Assembly (NCBI GenBank): GCA_025642065.1
Contig: JAODUP010000555.1
Span: 476,001-540,000 of the forward strand
DNA from: Paralvinella palmiformis
Taxonomy: Eukaryota > Annelida > Polychaeta > Terebellida > Alvinellidae
DNA: 64,000 nt
Direction: 5' to 3'
How positions within the stretch are numbered: position 1 is the stretch's first letter; the number at the start of each line of letters is the position of its first letter. Below the pieces are notes generated by a model. That model made no database searches and was not told the origin of the DNA. It saw only the letters and a program-made list of their open reading frames with translations. This document shows positions 1 through 12,090 of the stretch, piece by piece. Made by a program: the position numbers and the translations under genes.

Positions 1-215
1 TTTTTGCTGTGCTCAGAAATACGTTTCATTTTCACTCGAAGAAGGCGAAGCATATGGCCCTCTAAGTTCACACCAGACCACTCTGACAACCAATGTGCAG
101 GAGTGTCGGCACTCTCTTTGCTGGCATGCTTCTATATTTCACAGATGATGACCTTAGTGATAGCATCTGGGTTGAGCTTCTGTCCATAACGTTGCTTCAA
201 TTCTTGATAAGCCAT
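1..215 (-). pseudogene. 5' part of an unrecognised minus-strand gene, with in-frame TAG
   Basis: On the minus strand a good 3' splice site (pyrimidine tract, then CAG) precedes A-ATG at 215-213. The frame reads MAYQELKQRYGQKLNPDAIT and on to a TAG after 27 codons (...VIICEI stop). The same frame then stays open to the window edge, giving ...KHASKESADTPAHWLSEW... and ...LEGHMLRLLRVKMKR.... The composition after the stop (Trp, His, charged residues, no low complexity) looks coding, so this is either a pseudogene, a sequencing or assembly error, or an unusual short product. The inferred first intron runs 661 to 217 (minus GTGAGT donor next to 662), putting a non-coding 5' exon in the promoter-like block near 662-780. 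I do not recognise the family. Confidence 0.45.
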
Positions 216-661
216 TCTGGAAAAAAAGATAAAATTAGTTTTATTCAAGAACCCTCCTAAGAAATTCTGACCAACGGATGCAGTTTACTCTTGTAAAGAG
301 TGCCGTAAAAAGCAGCCCAAACAAGAATCCATGTGTATATCACATAGAGAGATTAACCTACCTAACACCACAAGTGGTATAGGTTCTAGAGGGTTAACCT
401 CGCAGACTGGACCTTTAAACTCAACAACTGGCTGTGCCTATGACCACAAGAGTGGTTACAAGCCGATGGCCAGGATGACAGTTGAGTAAGTGGTCAGTAG
501 TGTTTCTACTTGTAAATAAACAAAATCAGTTTAAGATCGTTTACAACTAACTGCAGTGTCCCTTTAAGTCACTTTTGTTTTTAATCAGTTGATTATGTTC
601 ACAATGTATAAACTTAATCTTACAGTATCCTTTCACATCATTTCTAAAAACAAATACTCAC

Positions 662-800
662 GTGGCTTTGTTTACAACGGTGACGTCACCACAGCCAATC
701 GGCGCCCGTGAATCCAACCACGTGATCGAGAACTCCTAGTTCTAAAAATAGAACGTCGCTGGAGAGCGTCGCGTCAACAAATGAGTCGAATCCGGAGACT
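662..800. promoter_or_regulatory. Promoter-like block: CRE, CCAAT box, E-box
   Basis: A CpG-containing island in AT-rich DNA holds a perfect CRE palindrome TGACGTCA (681-688), CCAAT (695-699) and a CACGTG E-box (719-724) within 45 bp. On the minus strand the block ends in a GTGAGT splice donor whose GT is at 661-660, matching the acceptor at 218-217. It is therefore the likely promoter and 5'UTR exon of the minus-strand edge gene. Whether it also fires to the right is unknown. Confidence 0.5.
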
Positions 801-839
801 TCTCTGACTTTGAGCGTTGATCTCCACGAAGTTTTCCAA

Positions 840-3800
840 TTAAATGTAATATATTATAGATCCTAAGATGCAGAAGAATGTTATTTCACTATATGCGAAT
901 GAACGATTTCGATATCTGGTCCCGATTCTTAGAAATAGACGCGTGACTTTATGACTTCACTATTCAAACTTCCCGCAACGGATATTTACCGTTCAAGCAC
1001 CGGAGTGAAGGCCAGCTCGAGTTCTGATTGGTCATAAATTTATATTAAAATATTCAAACGCACTCCGCGGTGTTAATTTTATAAACGGGGATGTCACAAC
1101 CCGTGACCTGATAAATCTGGATCGTCGACGGACTCGCTTTCCGGAGCAACTTATTGTTTTAAAATCGCTCTTGAATAATAAGTTTGCGGTGGATTTAAAA
1201 GTTTTAGTAACAAGTTAAAGATATTTTTCCTGGCTTTTTAATGATATGAGTGTGGGTTTAATAGCTCTTTCGGTTGTTGCGCTATAAACTGTTGAAATTT
1301 GTGAACCTGCCAAATCCGGTTTGTCCAACTGGGTTGCAGCTGGGATGTGCATTGCTACTACAAGTGATAAACACTACCCCTAGACTCATAGATCTTTGTT
1401 AATTTAAATTCCTGTGCGTTCATTAGTCACACCGCAGTGGAGTACACTCAGGATAAATATTGATTTAAGTAATCTTTAAAGGACTATAAAAATAACGTAA
1501 CTGTCAAGCAGACAAGAATTTGTTTATAGAAACTGGACCACAAATACTCTAAACATCTTTCAATGAAAAGTCACCAATTTACATCAAATAACCAAAGCTG
1601 ATAACAAAATTGGGCACTCTGGAATATCTACTGGGAGTATTCTCAGACCCTCACCTCAGTAGACAAGCCGAACTAGATCAGATGGTTACGGTAAATATCA
1701 TTCAAGAATAATTATAATCATAATGTATGCATAAATTTAGTCTAAGAACAATCTAAATGACAAGCTGTACTTCTTATACAGCCTTGCTACACAAATGACT
1801 CTCAAACTATAAACACAGTAATTCACCCTAACGCCTTTTTTGTCGACATTAACAGTTCATGTTATAGACGGGTCTAGATAGATGTCAAACGTGCATTATC
1901 GCTCAAAACGATCCCAGAAACAAACCATATTTAGGGCCTAATTACATGTGACATTAAGCGGTTATACAATCAACGGTTAGGCGTAGCTGTTGCTTGTTAT
2001 ATGAAATATGTCCATCAACAGTATACTGGCTTATAACTTCGGCAATAAGTTTACTAACCACGCTTTTCCTATAAACATTAAACCGGAAATAAACAATTAA
2101 ATTAAAGTACCTCATTCAATAAAGAGACCGAGGTATTACTAGTTGTTACCACAAAACCTATTAGGCGTTTGATCAATAAATAAAATAAAATCCATTAATT
2201 TATCCATGTTTCTGAATAACAATCCCAAAACGTTTCAGTAATATGCAGAGAACGGTATACTTTAAGCATACGTGTTAAGTCTCCCGCATTCAGCGGGAAG
2301 TATCCCGCATTCGGCGGGAGACTCCGACATTTTCATCAAATGACAAATCTCCCGCATTTTAAAGGAAAGTGCTCTTTTAATAAATAAACTGTATGTGATC
2401 TCTATTTTATCTAAACGGTTTGTGTTTAGTGATAATAAAATGTGACAACTACAGTCATGGAAAGTATTTTGTTACCTTAGACCACTTGGTTTATCTCGAA
2501 ATTCTCTTATTTACGTATAAAACTCCGATTTTCCAAGACCCTCCTCCGATTTACGTTAAAAATCCCATATTCCCGGGACTCCGATTACGTATAAATCTCC
2601 TACAATGTCACATTGGCATTTCCGAAACTTAACATGTATACTTTAAGTAGGGAAGGCGCTATTCAGAATTGTCATAGGGCTCATTGGATAGGTCTTGTCA
2701 TTACTAAGAAGAAAATATATAGTTTAATGGGGCTATCTTTTATCATTATTGAGTAATCTGCTAAAATAATCATATTTTTCAGAAATAAGGCTGCAAAATT
2801 AGCCCAAACACCAATCAGCAAATTTAGGCTCTGTTTATTTCAGGACAGTCCAATGTGAGAAATGGTGAAATTTTGAAATTAGTCGTAGAACATCCATTTT
2901 TGTTTCATTAGATAGGTCTTGAAGAGAATAATAAGTAAATATATAATGTTGGAAATATATACCTCAATAGGGTAGAAAATGACCACTGTAAGGTCTAATG
3001 CATATATTTTTAATCCACAGACATAAAAAAAACAAATTTAAAATCGACATACAGTGAAAAAGAAGTTCAGGAGTTGTGCTGTTATATATTTTATAAAGAA
3101 ATTAACCACAATGCAGTATGTTTTATGTTTAGAATGTAGTTATATATACATATTATATGCATGTAAATCATATTACGGTGACAAATGTGGTGAACTATTT
3201 TTCAAGTGAGACGGACAAATCCAATGGAAAAGACGACATTGAATTGATGCAATTTTAATATTGGACATAATCCATGGTCTCATTAAATCATGCATCAATT
3301 GTTTTATGTACATCTAGCAAATTGAAATGCAACTAATCACGAACAAAATGCAACTTTATCCCCCCCCCCAAAAAAAAAAATGCCTTTCGGTGTTTACCGT
3401 AGGCCGGCAAACTTGAACCAAGCAACTTTTTTTTAACAGATGTTTAATTCTCTATCGCATCTTAAATATTCACAATGTGCACGAAATATAGTCAAATATA
3501 ATATCTAGGTATATTATTATGTATATATCATACATGAAAGAGGATGGATGAGCTAAATTAGGCATAGATTTGATCGGATTGTATAACAACCTAAACATGT
3601 TGAATTGACGCTGCGGGAATTTACGAGATTTGGCAATGGAGGACCTCTGGGTTTTTCCCATTGCGCAGCACGGATAGTTTCGCATCAAAAACAAAAAATA
3701 TACCATTAAATAGAAAACATTCTCAGCTTTATTACAGTGGTGGTTTCCCCTTTCTAGCTCAATTATCAATAGATTGTATTATTGTGGTTTAGATTTAAAA

Positions 3801-4190
3801 GTGATCGCAGACTAAGTTAGTTTCGTATTTTCATAGAAAGAGTGGAATATTGGCAACAACATGGCTAACTTCGTTTGTTAATATATATTGCCATGGCCCC
3901 ATCGCGGACCATTTTGTCAAAAAAATCGTTTGCGCTTCGTGTCTGGCCCGTTTTTGACGTAACGTCATTTAACAATTAGTTATTACGTGAAATATTAAGG
4001 CGACCACAAGCAAAACAAAAACGACTTTCATTTCACGCGTCATTTTCCTTACGCCCATTTAAAAACACTTGTTAAATACTATTCCCGACGTAACGACGTC
4101 CCTACTTTAAATAATTCACGCGCTATAAATCGTTATTATAATTTATAATATTTTGGGAACTGATCGATTAATCTAACGTCATATGAACGT
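840..4190. other. Intergenic AT-rich stretch with no gene seen
   Basis: No open frame here looks coding on either strand. The only structured part noticed is a pair of CCCGC-ATTC-GCGGG hairpin units near 2280-2322, with a weaker unit near 2350. A poly-C/poly-A run lies near 3361-3380. Confidence 0.5.
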
Positions 4191-4199
4191 TGAAAAACG

Positions 4200-4515
4200 C
4201 GAACGGTTATTTCCAGTCACCGTGATCCCTATAACTGAGTGGTCGATCGTGTATATATACCGCCTCCCCGACCACCACCACCCCCAACCACCAAACAACA
4301 ACCACTCACAATGAAACAGGATATTGCAAGAGAAAAGTAAAGAATGGTGGAGACGAAATATTCTGAGGGTTATCAATGTCTGGGTATTCTAATTATGTCA
4401 TATGATGACGGCCTTTAACATTCCACTTGAGATGGCAACACAACACACCGTGAGCCGAGAAATTAATCTCTGGAAAGATTTCGGCCATTTGCGCAATTGA
4501 ACCAATAATCCTTCA
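4200..4515 (-). repeat. Decayed SINE, family S2 (tentative)
   Basis: Contains the S2 landmark TGAGCCGAGAAATTAATCTC near 4452 and a decayed CCACCACTCA-type segment near 4280. It is much more diverged than the copies at 24 kb and 43 kb. Confidence 0.35.
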
Positions 4516-4597
4516 CGGATATAGAGTAGATTATAATAGTGTACTCACCCACCATAACTGTCAAAACTAGATATATAGATGTCAAAGTGGTTTAGGA

Positions 4598-4598
<1 letters not shown>

Positions 4599-4643
<45 letters not shown>
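4599..4643. repeat. (TA)n microsatellite
   Basis: Uninterrupted TA dinucleotides. It is followed by short imperfect repeats of GATGGTAGGTATTA (4655-4710). Confidence 0.9.
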
Positions 4644-4646
<3 letters not shown>

Positions 4647-5450
4647 CAGATTATACCAGCTGGTAGGTATTAACCTAGATGGTAGGTATTATACGAGATG
4701 GTAGTTATTACAGCCGAACAATGCCAGAGGGCGTAGCTATATAAGCTGCCGGTTCAACCCAAAAACCCCGGATATAGGCAGATAATAGTTTACCAAAACT
4801 GTCAAAATAATTATAGAAACAGCTCAGGATTTGTGTTGCAATGCCAAAGAAGTAAATTGTTAGCAAACATCAGATGATCATCGGGACACACAGGACTATG
4901 ATGACCAACGTCCAGTTTCCACCGAACTAAACCTAAATAAATATCAGTATTTAGATATACCGAATCGACTCCATCGAGTTGTGGTCGTTGTGGAGATGGG
5001 TGATTCACGATTCAGAAGTAATCCCGTTAATTGGTTTCCTTTACATCTATAATGTTATACTCAGTTCAGTATAAATAGCTTTTGCAGCATCGAATGTCCG
5101 ATATTAAACTTCAATTACTCTATTTTCCAGCTGTCTACAAAGGCGGACACACACATAATCGCGAATGTTACCAGCTTAATTATGGCTTCCTTTCAATCCT
5201 GATCAACCCTTATACCTATGGGCATATTACACGATATTAATTAGTCCTAGTTCGTTCCTTGGGAGTCCTAAATCTTGTCAAACGACGATTACTAGCTTCT
5301 TATAGACAATTAAGTTTGTTCAATAAATCCCCAAAACACTTAGAATATATAGTTTCTTCCCGTCGTCATTTGTAAACTCACCTTTTCAGACTTGCTTAAT
5401 TACCGCTCCTAAGTTTCCACTGTATCTGAATTTTGCATTGAGATTGCTGA

Positions 5451-5553
5451 ACACATGCACTAGGTGCGCCACTCAGCTTGATTTTTTTTCTATGATATTG
5501 GCGCTATAGAAATTTATTATTATTGCTATTATTATTATTATTATTATTATTAC
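5451..5553 (+). repeat. Dispersed retroelement 3' tail with (ATT)n
   Basis: CACTAGGTGCGCCACTCAGC..., then GATATTGGCGCTAT..., then (ATT)n. A second copy with the same order lies at 8387-8475. An internal segment ending in a simple A/T-rich repeat is typical of SINE/LINE 3' ends; the parent element was not identified. Confidence 0.55.
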
Positions 5554-6490
5554 AGTTGTAGAAATACCAACAGCTTAACTGAGTATATTAATTTGTCATT
5601 TATGATAATAATACATGTGATGAAGCTCAAAACAAATTATATTTGAATTGCATTTGCATTGTACCTGCTACAGTCAACATGTCCATATAATATTATAATT
5701 ATAGTGTAATATATTATATTATAATATAATTATCTGGTGACTCTAAAGAAAGGCATTCATAATTAAGCAAAAATGTGAATCAGAATAATTTATACCAAAC
5801 CTGATCTTTTTCAATCGTCTGATTTGGAGATATATATAGTTCTGAACAATCGAATTAATCACCGAAGTCATTAACTCTATATTTAGGCAATAAATATATA
5901 ATTAATATATAAGGTATATTAGTCCAGTACTTTGCAACACTGAAACATTGTTTTTTTATTCTCACCCCCCCCCCTCATAACAAGCCATTCGGCCATAATA
6001 CTGTGTCAAAAGCTAGAGAGGAACATGTTACGTGCAGAAGTTAAAATATTGCACGCAAATTTGAGTTGTATAGTAATTAAGCTACTATATTGCATATCAT
6101 AGTCTAGATAATTCAACCGGAAATGAATATTAATTGTTGGAAGAAAAATAGTGTCCGTTTTCAGCCAAATAAGAGGTATAAGACTTGTAATCAGAAATAG
6201 CCTAGCTCTCTCTCTCTCTATCTATACATACAACACAATTCCTGGATATAATGACCGACCGCCTTAATTTATATATCAGTTTATTACGTCAGTTAGTTGA
6301 TTATTTTAATTTTAATATTCCATATTGGGCTGTTTATAATAAATATTCGGATTGATGTACTCGATATAAATAAATGGAAGTTGGCACATAATTAGACTTA
6401 AAATCATACATTTTCTCGTTTGTTAGCCAGAATAATTCAAACATGCATCACGTACAATTCTGTACTCGTTGTGAGCAGTTTATCTGAGAC

Positions 6491-6649
6491 GATGATTGAT
6501 GTTTTACGGCCACTTTTGGGCAAATGTTTGGCTAAATGGACCGAGCGACCTCCAAAGGTAATGAAGCGAAGTCAAAGATGAAACATCCTTCACATATGCC
6601 CACGCCGAGATTCGAACTCAGGTGATAGTGATCTGTGGTCCAACGCGAT
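6491..6649 (-). repeat. tRNA-derived SINE, family S1
   Basis: Sense strand is minus. A tRNA-like head includes a B-box-like GAGTTCGAATC (plus: GATTCGAACTC). The conserved body follows: GGGCATATGTGAAGG, TTCATCTTTGACTTCG, GGCCGTAAAACATCAATCATC. The same element recurs about ten times in this window, in both orientations. Confidence 0.75.
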
Positions 6650-7049
6650 ATTATATAACAACGCATTAATTGTCATAGTCAAAGCGAGAAATTATAATAA
6701 GTCCTCATTATTGCTTCGTATAATTATTTACCGAATCACAGTAATAGTTGCTGTTTTCTTCTTCTGGTTCACCCCTGACCTATATAGGTCAGTGCAGCTG
6801 CATGACTGGTAAGGTAGTGAAGGATGTAAACATTGACATAAAAGAAAAGAAGAAGGGATGGCGCACGTGGGCTGCCAATGGCAGCTTGTCGTCGGTGGGC
6901 TGACCAAGATAAAAAATGTATAACAATTGGCGGCTCTGATCAATAGAAAATCAAATATAGGATATTTCATAACTTATAATTAATTATATTATTAGTATAT
7001 TTATACTAACCTAAAATCTACACTTAATTTGGATGAGAAAGCTTTGAAT

Positions 7050-7051
<2 letters not shown>

Positions 7052-7107
<56 letters not shown>
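7052..7107. repeat. (AT)n microsatellite
   Basis: Pure AT run. A composite GT/TA/GT microsatellite follows at about 7178-7271. Confidence 0.9.
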
Positions 7108-7109
<2 letters not shown>

Positions 7110-7177
7110 ATCATGTAAATATTAAGTAGATCAATATGTGTACTTTATGTACTATTTTATGTACATCGCCAACATAT

Positions 7178-7191
7178 CGTGTGTGTGTGTA

Positions 7192-7271
<80 letters not shown>
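7178..7271. repeat. Composite (GT)n(TA)n(GT)n microsatellite
   Basis: Alternating GTGTGT, TATATA and GTGTGT blocks. The open frame across it is a product of the repeat. Confidence 0.9.
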
Positions 7272-7560
7272 ATCGCCACTGGTCTTACACACTGACGTGT
7301 TTTATCACTTGATGCTGATCTAATGGATAGGCGAAAATCTGTACAAGGAAATAATGAGCCACCATATTTTTGGAAAGTCCACCAACGTAATTTCCAAGTG
7401 TTAACGCAACACGTACGTACTTAACTGTCTGGCTTATATTTCCCAGCTTTGTAGAGCCAGTATCGTGCCAACGTGCAAATCCGATTACATGTAAGTAAAT
7501 TACAATGTTCAGACCGAAGGCATTATAATATTATAACTGTAGCCATAATAGGGCGACCAC

Positions 7561-7593
7561 CATTGACCTAAATAATTTTCTTTCAGGTCAATG
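7561..7593 (+). mobile_element. 33-bp P-like element remnant (two abutting termini)
   Basis: CATTGACC... and ...GGTCAATG face each other with only about 17 bp between them. The termini match the P-like MITE at 58226-58817 and the terminus at 21 kb. The 8 bp on each side (GCGACCAC at 7553-7560, GAGACAAC at 7594-7601) agree at 6 of 8 positions, as expected of an aged 8-bp target duplication. Probably an internal-deletion derivative. Confidence 0.55.
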
Positions 7594-7682
7594 GAGACAA
7601 CAGTAAAGCATCTTGATTTTGTAAGACCGAAAGTTGGTAATCCCGACGTTGAGAACTCATTTGAAATAAGCGCAAGGCAAGC

Positions 7683-7810
7683 ACATTTAGTAAATTCTAA
7701 ATTTAGTTAGAATTAGTCCTCGTAGTGAAGCAATAGATTACATACCATATGCGTCTTTCCCTCATTTGTACACTGACACACAACACGGATCCCGTCAGCC
7801 ATTTTCTATA
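7683..7810 (+). repeat. SINE, family S3, 5'-truncated
   Basis: Carries the S3 body: TAAATTCTAAATTTAGTTAG, AATTAGTC, CCATATGCGTCT, CCCTCATTTG. It lacks the tRNA-like head seen at 22113 and 56862. The 3' end is diverged and has no long AT tail. Confidence 0.6.
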
Positions 7811-8297
7811 TTGTATCAGCAGAGGCGGTGGATCGGAAAATGCACACACAAATCGAGGGATTTCACAATCAACAGATATGTAAACATTTGCTACACAGTG
7901 TTATGCATGTTATAATACATTTCGTGATATTAATTAATACGATAGGGTATACCCGCTTCGATAAAATAGTTCCAAACTGGGTCAAACACTTAAATCTATT
8001 ATCAACAACAAATAATCCAAAAAACGCGCGCTATTCGATCTGCAGTATAGATATGTAGGTCAGGTCAGCATCAGTATGCACGTATCCTGTATAAGCCTAC
8101 ATACGCTGACGTAGAGGTTAGTCTATCTAGATGGATTATTTATTGGACTAGATCTGGTTATTGCCGCTGGTTGCCACTGTGGAACCAGAGGTGCGCCAAC
8201 GGTGGCTAGCCTCTGTCACCCGTGCCGCATGTCGCCACCGGTGTCCCATCCTAGGTTGGCTATCTGGGATCCACGTAAACTAATTGCGATTTCAGCC

Positions 8298-8329
<32 letters not shown>

Positions 8330-8386
8330 AAAGTTTGTAAGGGATTTTAATTTTTCCTCGTACTTTCACTATTAGATTGCCTAATC

Positions 8387-8475
8387 CGCACACTAGGTAC
8401 GCCACTGAGCCCGATTCTCTTCGAGGATATTGACGCTATTAAAGTTTAGTATTATTATTATTATTATTATTATAG
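8387..8475 (+). repeat. Dispersed retroelement 3' tail with (ATT)n, second copy
   Basis: CACACTAGGTACGCCACTGA..., GATATTGACGCTAT..., then (ATT)n, matching 5451-5553. A further (ATT)n run ends at about 8325. Confidence 0.55.
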
Positions 8476-8731
8476 AAGATATGTAGCAACGAGCAATAAT
8501 TTGGCAGTATATATTTCCATGAAAGATTGTTCAATTTATTCCATGTTCCGGTTTGGTAGCCCAATAGTTATTATTTGTCCTTGACAACATGTGATCCCTT
8601 CATTTACGAACATAATCTGATGAATGGTTCCTAAATGACTCTTACATTGTCGTTAACGATTGTGCTGTGTATGCAAATGGTTTAAACATTTAAATAAATG
8701 ATGAATTGATGCGATTAATGGTCGATTTCAG

Positions 8732-8868
8732 TTGAAATGGAATACGGTTCAAGGTTTACCCCAACTAAGGATGATGATTATGCATTGAAAGGGGGCGTTT
8801 GGATCTATATAGATACACGTCATCAATGTATAACACGGATGAAGGAATATGATCAATTGTCATTAGAG
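8732..8868 (+). CDS. Candidate alternative GLEBS exon A (NUP98-like RAE1-binding motif)
   Basis: Bounded by a splice acceptor (GATTTCAG at 8724-8731) and a donor (GAG|GTATTT). The 137-nt segment reads 2 nt + 45 codons, i.e. phase 1 in and phase 0 out, with no stop. It encodes ...DTRHQCITRMKEYDQLSLE, a GLEBS motif. Compared with vertebrate NUP98 as I recall it, F, P, D, K, GV, I and T upstream of HQCIT, and MKEY and SLE downstream, fall at the same spacing without gaps. The same motif is encoded by the exon ending at 12990, and both end in phase 0, fitting the next exon at 13141. Two such exons in series would break the reading frame, so A and C look like mutually exclusive alternatives. An internal ATG at 8737 could instead start translation. 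No upstream exon was identified. An untranscribed duplicate remains possible. Confidence 0.55.
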
Positions 8869-8877
8869 GTATTTATA

Positions 8878-8965
8878 GTTGTTGTTAAATATTTTTGTAG
8901 TTGTTAAATATTTCTGTTGCTGTTAAATATTTCTGTTGCTGTTAAATATTTCTGTTGCTGTTAAA
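8878..8965 (+). repeat. 19-bp tandem repeat (TTGCTGTTAAATATTTCTG)
   Basis: About 4-5 head-to-tail copies directly after the donor of candidate exon A. The first copies are diverged and the last three nearly identical. Confidence 0.8.
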
Positions 8966-9029
8966 CGTCATCATACACAAAGTTCGTTTGTAAACGGAGA
9001 GTTTGAGTTTGAACTAACGTTGTTAGATA

Positions 9030-9031
<2 letters not shown>

Positions 9032-9092
<61 letters not shown>
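9032..9092. repeat. (GT)n microsatellite
   Basis: Pure GT run of about 60 bp. Confidence 0.9.
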
Positions 9093-9094
<2 letters not shown>

Positions 9095-9786
9095 ACAAAT
9101 GCACGAACGTTGGTCTACGACTCTTAAGTCACTAAAATACGTGCACTTGTCGCGATATATTTCAGTTACTAATTTGGCAGCAAAGCGTTAAATATTTTCA
9201 AAAAACATCATATTTACAACAACTATAAAATTGACATATTCGTGTTTACCATTCAGTGTGTTGTGTAGTTTTCTTTACCGACTGATTCAACGAAGTGTAC
9301 ATATGCTTGTCGTGTCCTGGTATGACTATTCCGTGGTCAGTATTACTGAGTCAATTTACATATTGTCTGGCATATCTGCTGATAACATCAGAATAGTGCA
9401 GCTCACACAGTGAAACATACTCGAAAATATGATCATATCACCCCAATTCTTCAAAAACTACATTGAATGCCTGATAAATAGCGTATCCATATCACGATTT
9501 TACTAAAAACTTATACATCTATTAATGATATAGCACGTGAATACCTGGTGTCCATTAGAAGGTCATCCCGAAAACTCCGGTCATCCAGTCAGATACTATT
9601 GCAGGTACCCGTGTCTCGACTCAAGTCATATGATGGATTAAGCTGCCGGTGGATATTAAAAATGTGTCGTCCCTTGAAAGGTTTTAATTTGTTCTGAAAA
9701 TACACCTGTTCAAGGTCGGTTTCGCAGATAAATAAAAATTATTGTTCAAATGCCTTATTAAGTTCTTACAGCCATATTATTTGGGG

Positions 9787-9860
9787 TGTCACTGTACAGC
9801 GCCTTTCAATGGTTCCTGGTAGTAAGGATGCTTGATTAAATATACATTATTATTATAAAT
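9787..9860 (+). repeat. Dispersed repeat: GTACAGCGCC...AATATACATT(ATT)n
   Basis: Shares TGGTTCCTGGTAGTAAGGAT and TTAAATATACATTATTATTA with 32406-32485, so it is a repeat family member ending in (ATT)n. Parent element unknown. Confidence 0.55.
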
Positions 9861-10043
9861 AGTATTATTATTATTATTATTAGTAGTAGTAGTAGTTGTT
9901 GTAGTAGTAGTAGAAGTAGTAGTCCAGATGAATATATAAGTGCAATCGTAAATAAAGTAGACTATGGTGGGTGATTGGATAAGTTGATGGGTGGGTTGGA
10001 AATGTGAATGAGTGAGTGAGTGAGTGAGTGAGTGAGCGAGCGA
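9860..10043. repeat. Trinucleotide (ATT/GTA)n and tetranucleotide (GAGT)n tracts
   Basis: (ATT)n passing into (AGT)n occupies 9860-9923, and a (GAGT)n tract 10006-10043. The minus-strand frames through them are low-complexity artefacts. Confidence 0.85.
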
Positions 10044-10235
10044 TTTGTTTAACATCGGCACTGATCAAGTGAGATATATGGCATAACCTGGAGTACCATC
10101 GAAACACTATATGGATGGGATATAGTAAATATAGAACTGTAGATAATAAAAGCCAACTGAAAATGGTAGAAAGGGGGATATTTTTAGCCGCCCGCAATGT
10201 AAGAATTTCTTTTTCATCGAATTAAACGACGATTG

Positions 10236-10387
10236 GTTCCTCTTCCGTCTCGTTCTGGTATTTTTCTACATCCTCGACGTGGGCACGTCTGAAGGGTGTT
10301 TCGTCTTTCACTTCGCTCCAGTACGTTTCGAGGTCGTTCGGCCCATTTAGCCTACCACGTGCCCAAAAGTGGCCGTAAAACATCATT
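10236..10387 (+). repeat. SINE, family S1, 5'-truncated
   Basis: Sense-strand landmarks: GTGGGCACGTCTGAAGGGTG, TTTCGTCTTTCACTTCGC, CGGCCCATTTAGCCTACCAC, GGCCGTAAAACATCATTC. The tRNA-like head is diverged. Confidence 0.7.
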
Positions 10388-11092
10388 CGACATCGTCTTA
10401 TTTTTTCACAAATTATCTCCAGTTTGGCTTAAGAATTAAAAAAGAAACGAGCTAAACTATTTTATAATTTAAAAAAATAGTAAGTATAACATTTCGGCTG
10501 GTTTGGTAGTGCGCTAACCGATTCAGCAATACCCTGGCTATTTCTCGGATTGCAATCCAAAATGTCGCTGTTGGGAAGTAAGCAAGTAAGTAGTAAGTTT
10601 TTTTATAGTTTTTTTTTTTAGTCACAATTTCCAATCATGATAATAATAATAATGAGATTTGAAAGTTAAAATATATTAATATAACATACATACAATGTGG
10701 ACATTGTGGGACCAATATAGCACGTGCTGTCTCCTTCCTGCTGGGCCCTACAGTTGATGTTATTATCAGAACACGAGAAATGTGAAACAGATTAATTTGG
10801 CAATGAGGAACAATGGATTCGTGTTATCTTAAACAATAACAATCATCGCCAGTCACACCCGTGGACATAAGGCCAAGGCCACCATTCCAATCCAACAACA
10901 ACAACAACAACACTATCAGAAATCACTAAACAGGCCGATCTTTTAATCGTTAAGATTATCTGGATGGTGTTAGGGGGTTAAGTACAAAGAGAAGTGTTTC
11001 CTCTTACTTCTGTTCTCAGGTGACATCGGTGTTAACTAGTGATCATATGGTAAATTGGATAGACTACGTTACTGAGGTGCCCTATGTGTGTA

Positions 11093-11612
<520 letters not shown>

Positions 11613-11641
11613 AGATAGAGAGATAGATATTTTTATCTTAA

Positions 11642-11731
11642 ATCAATTCTGTCCCGGAATTCACGAAGATCAAAAATCGCCCACATCAGTGTATAACGTC
11701 AATGCCACGTTATAAGAACGTTTCTTTCGAG
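11642..11731 (+). pseudogene. GLEBS exon B relic
   Basis: The open segment ends in HQCITSMPRYKNVSFE followed by a splice donor (GAG|GTATGA at 11732). Over the last 16 codons it matches exon C closely. Differences are synonymous (CAA/CAG, TAC/TAT, TCC/TCT) or conservative (R/K, I/V), with Ala/Ser and Lys/Pro changes, a pattern expected of past protein-level selection. Upstream similarity fades and no good phase-1 acceptor is seen. A TAA precedes the frame at 11639 and the compound microsatellite begins just beyond. It is probably an exon whose 5' half was lost to repeat expansion. It could still be used if a cryptic acceptor exists. Confidence 0.5.
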
Positions 11732-11825
11732 GTATGATGTTTAATTATTTAGATGGTTGGATGCCGTTTAACTACACATTGACACACATTTGCCATTCAA
11801 TGTCCAGGAATATTTTAATTGTGCT

Positions 11826-12090
11826 AAAACAACTACCCCTATGGACAACTACTCCCATGGACAACTACCCTGGATATCTACCCCATAGGCAATTATCCCC
11901 TCGGTAACTAAATCCTACCATCTAGCCCTTAGACAAGTACCCCACACACATATACCAGCTTGGTTTCGCCACAAGTAAAAGTAATACAATGGATGGTAAG
12001 TAAAGATACAACGTCAACTAATAATCCATGGTAAGTAAAAATACAACTTCAACTAATAATCCATGGCAAGTAAAAGTACATCTAATAATT
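11826..12090. repeat. Short imperfect tandem repeats
   Basis: About 17-20-bp units of the GGACAACTACCCCTAT type (11826-11945), then roughly three 35-bp units containing CTAATAATCCATGGTAAGTA (11975-12090). Confidence 0.6.
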
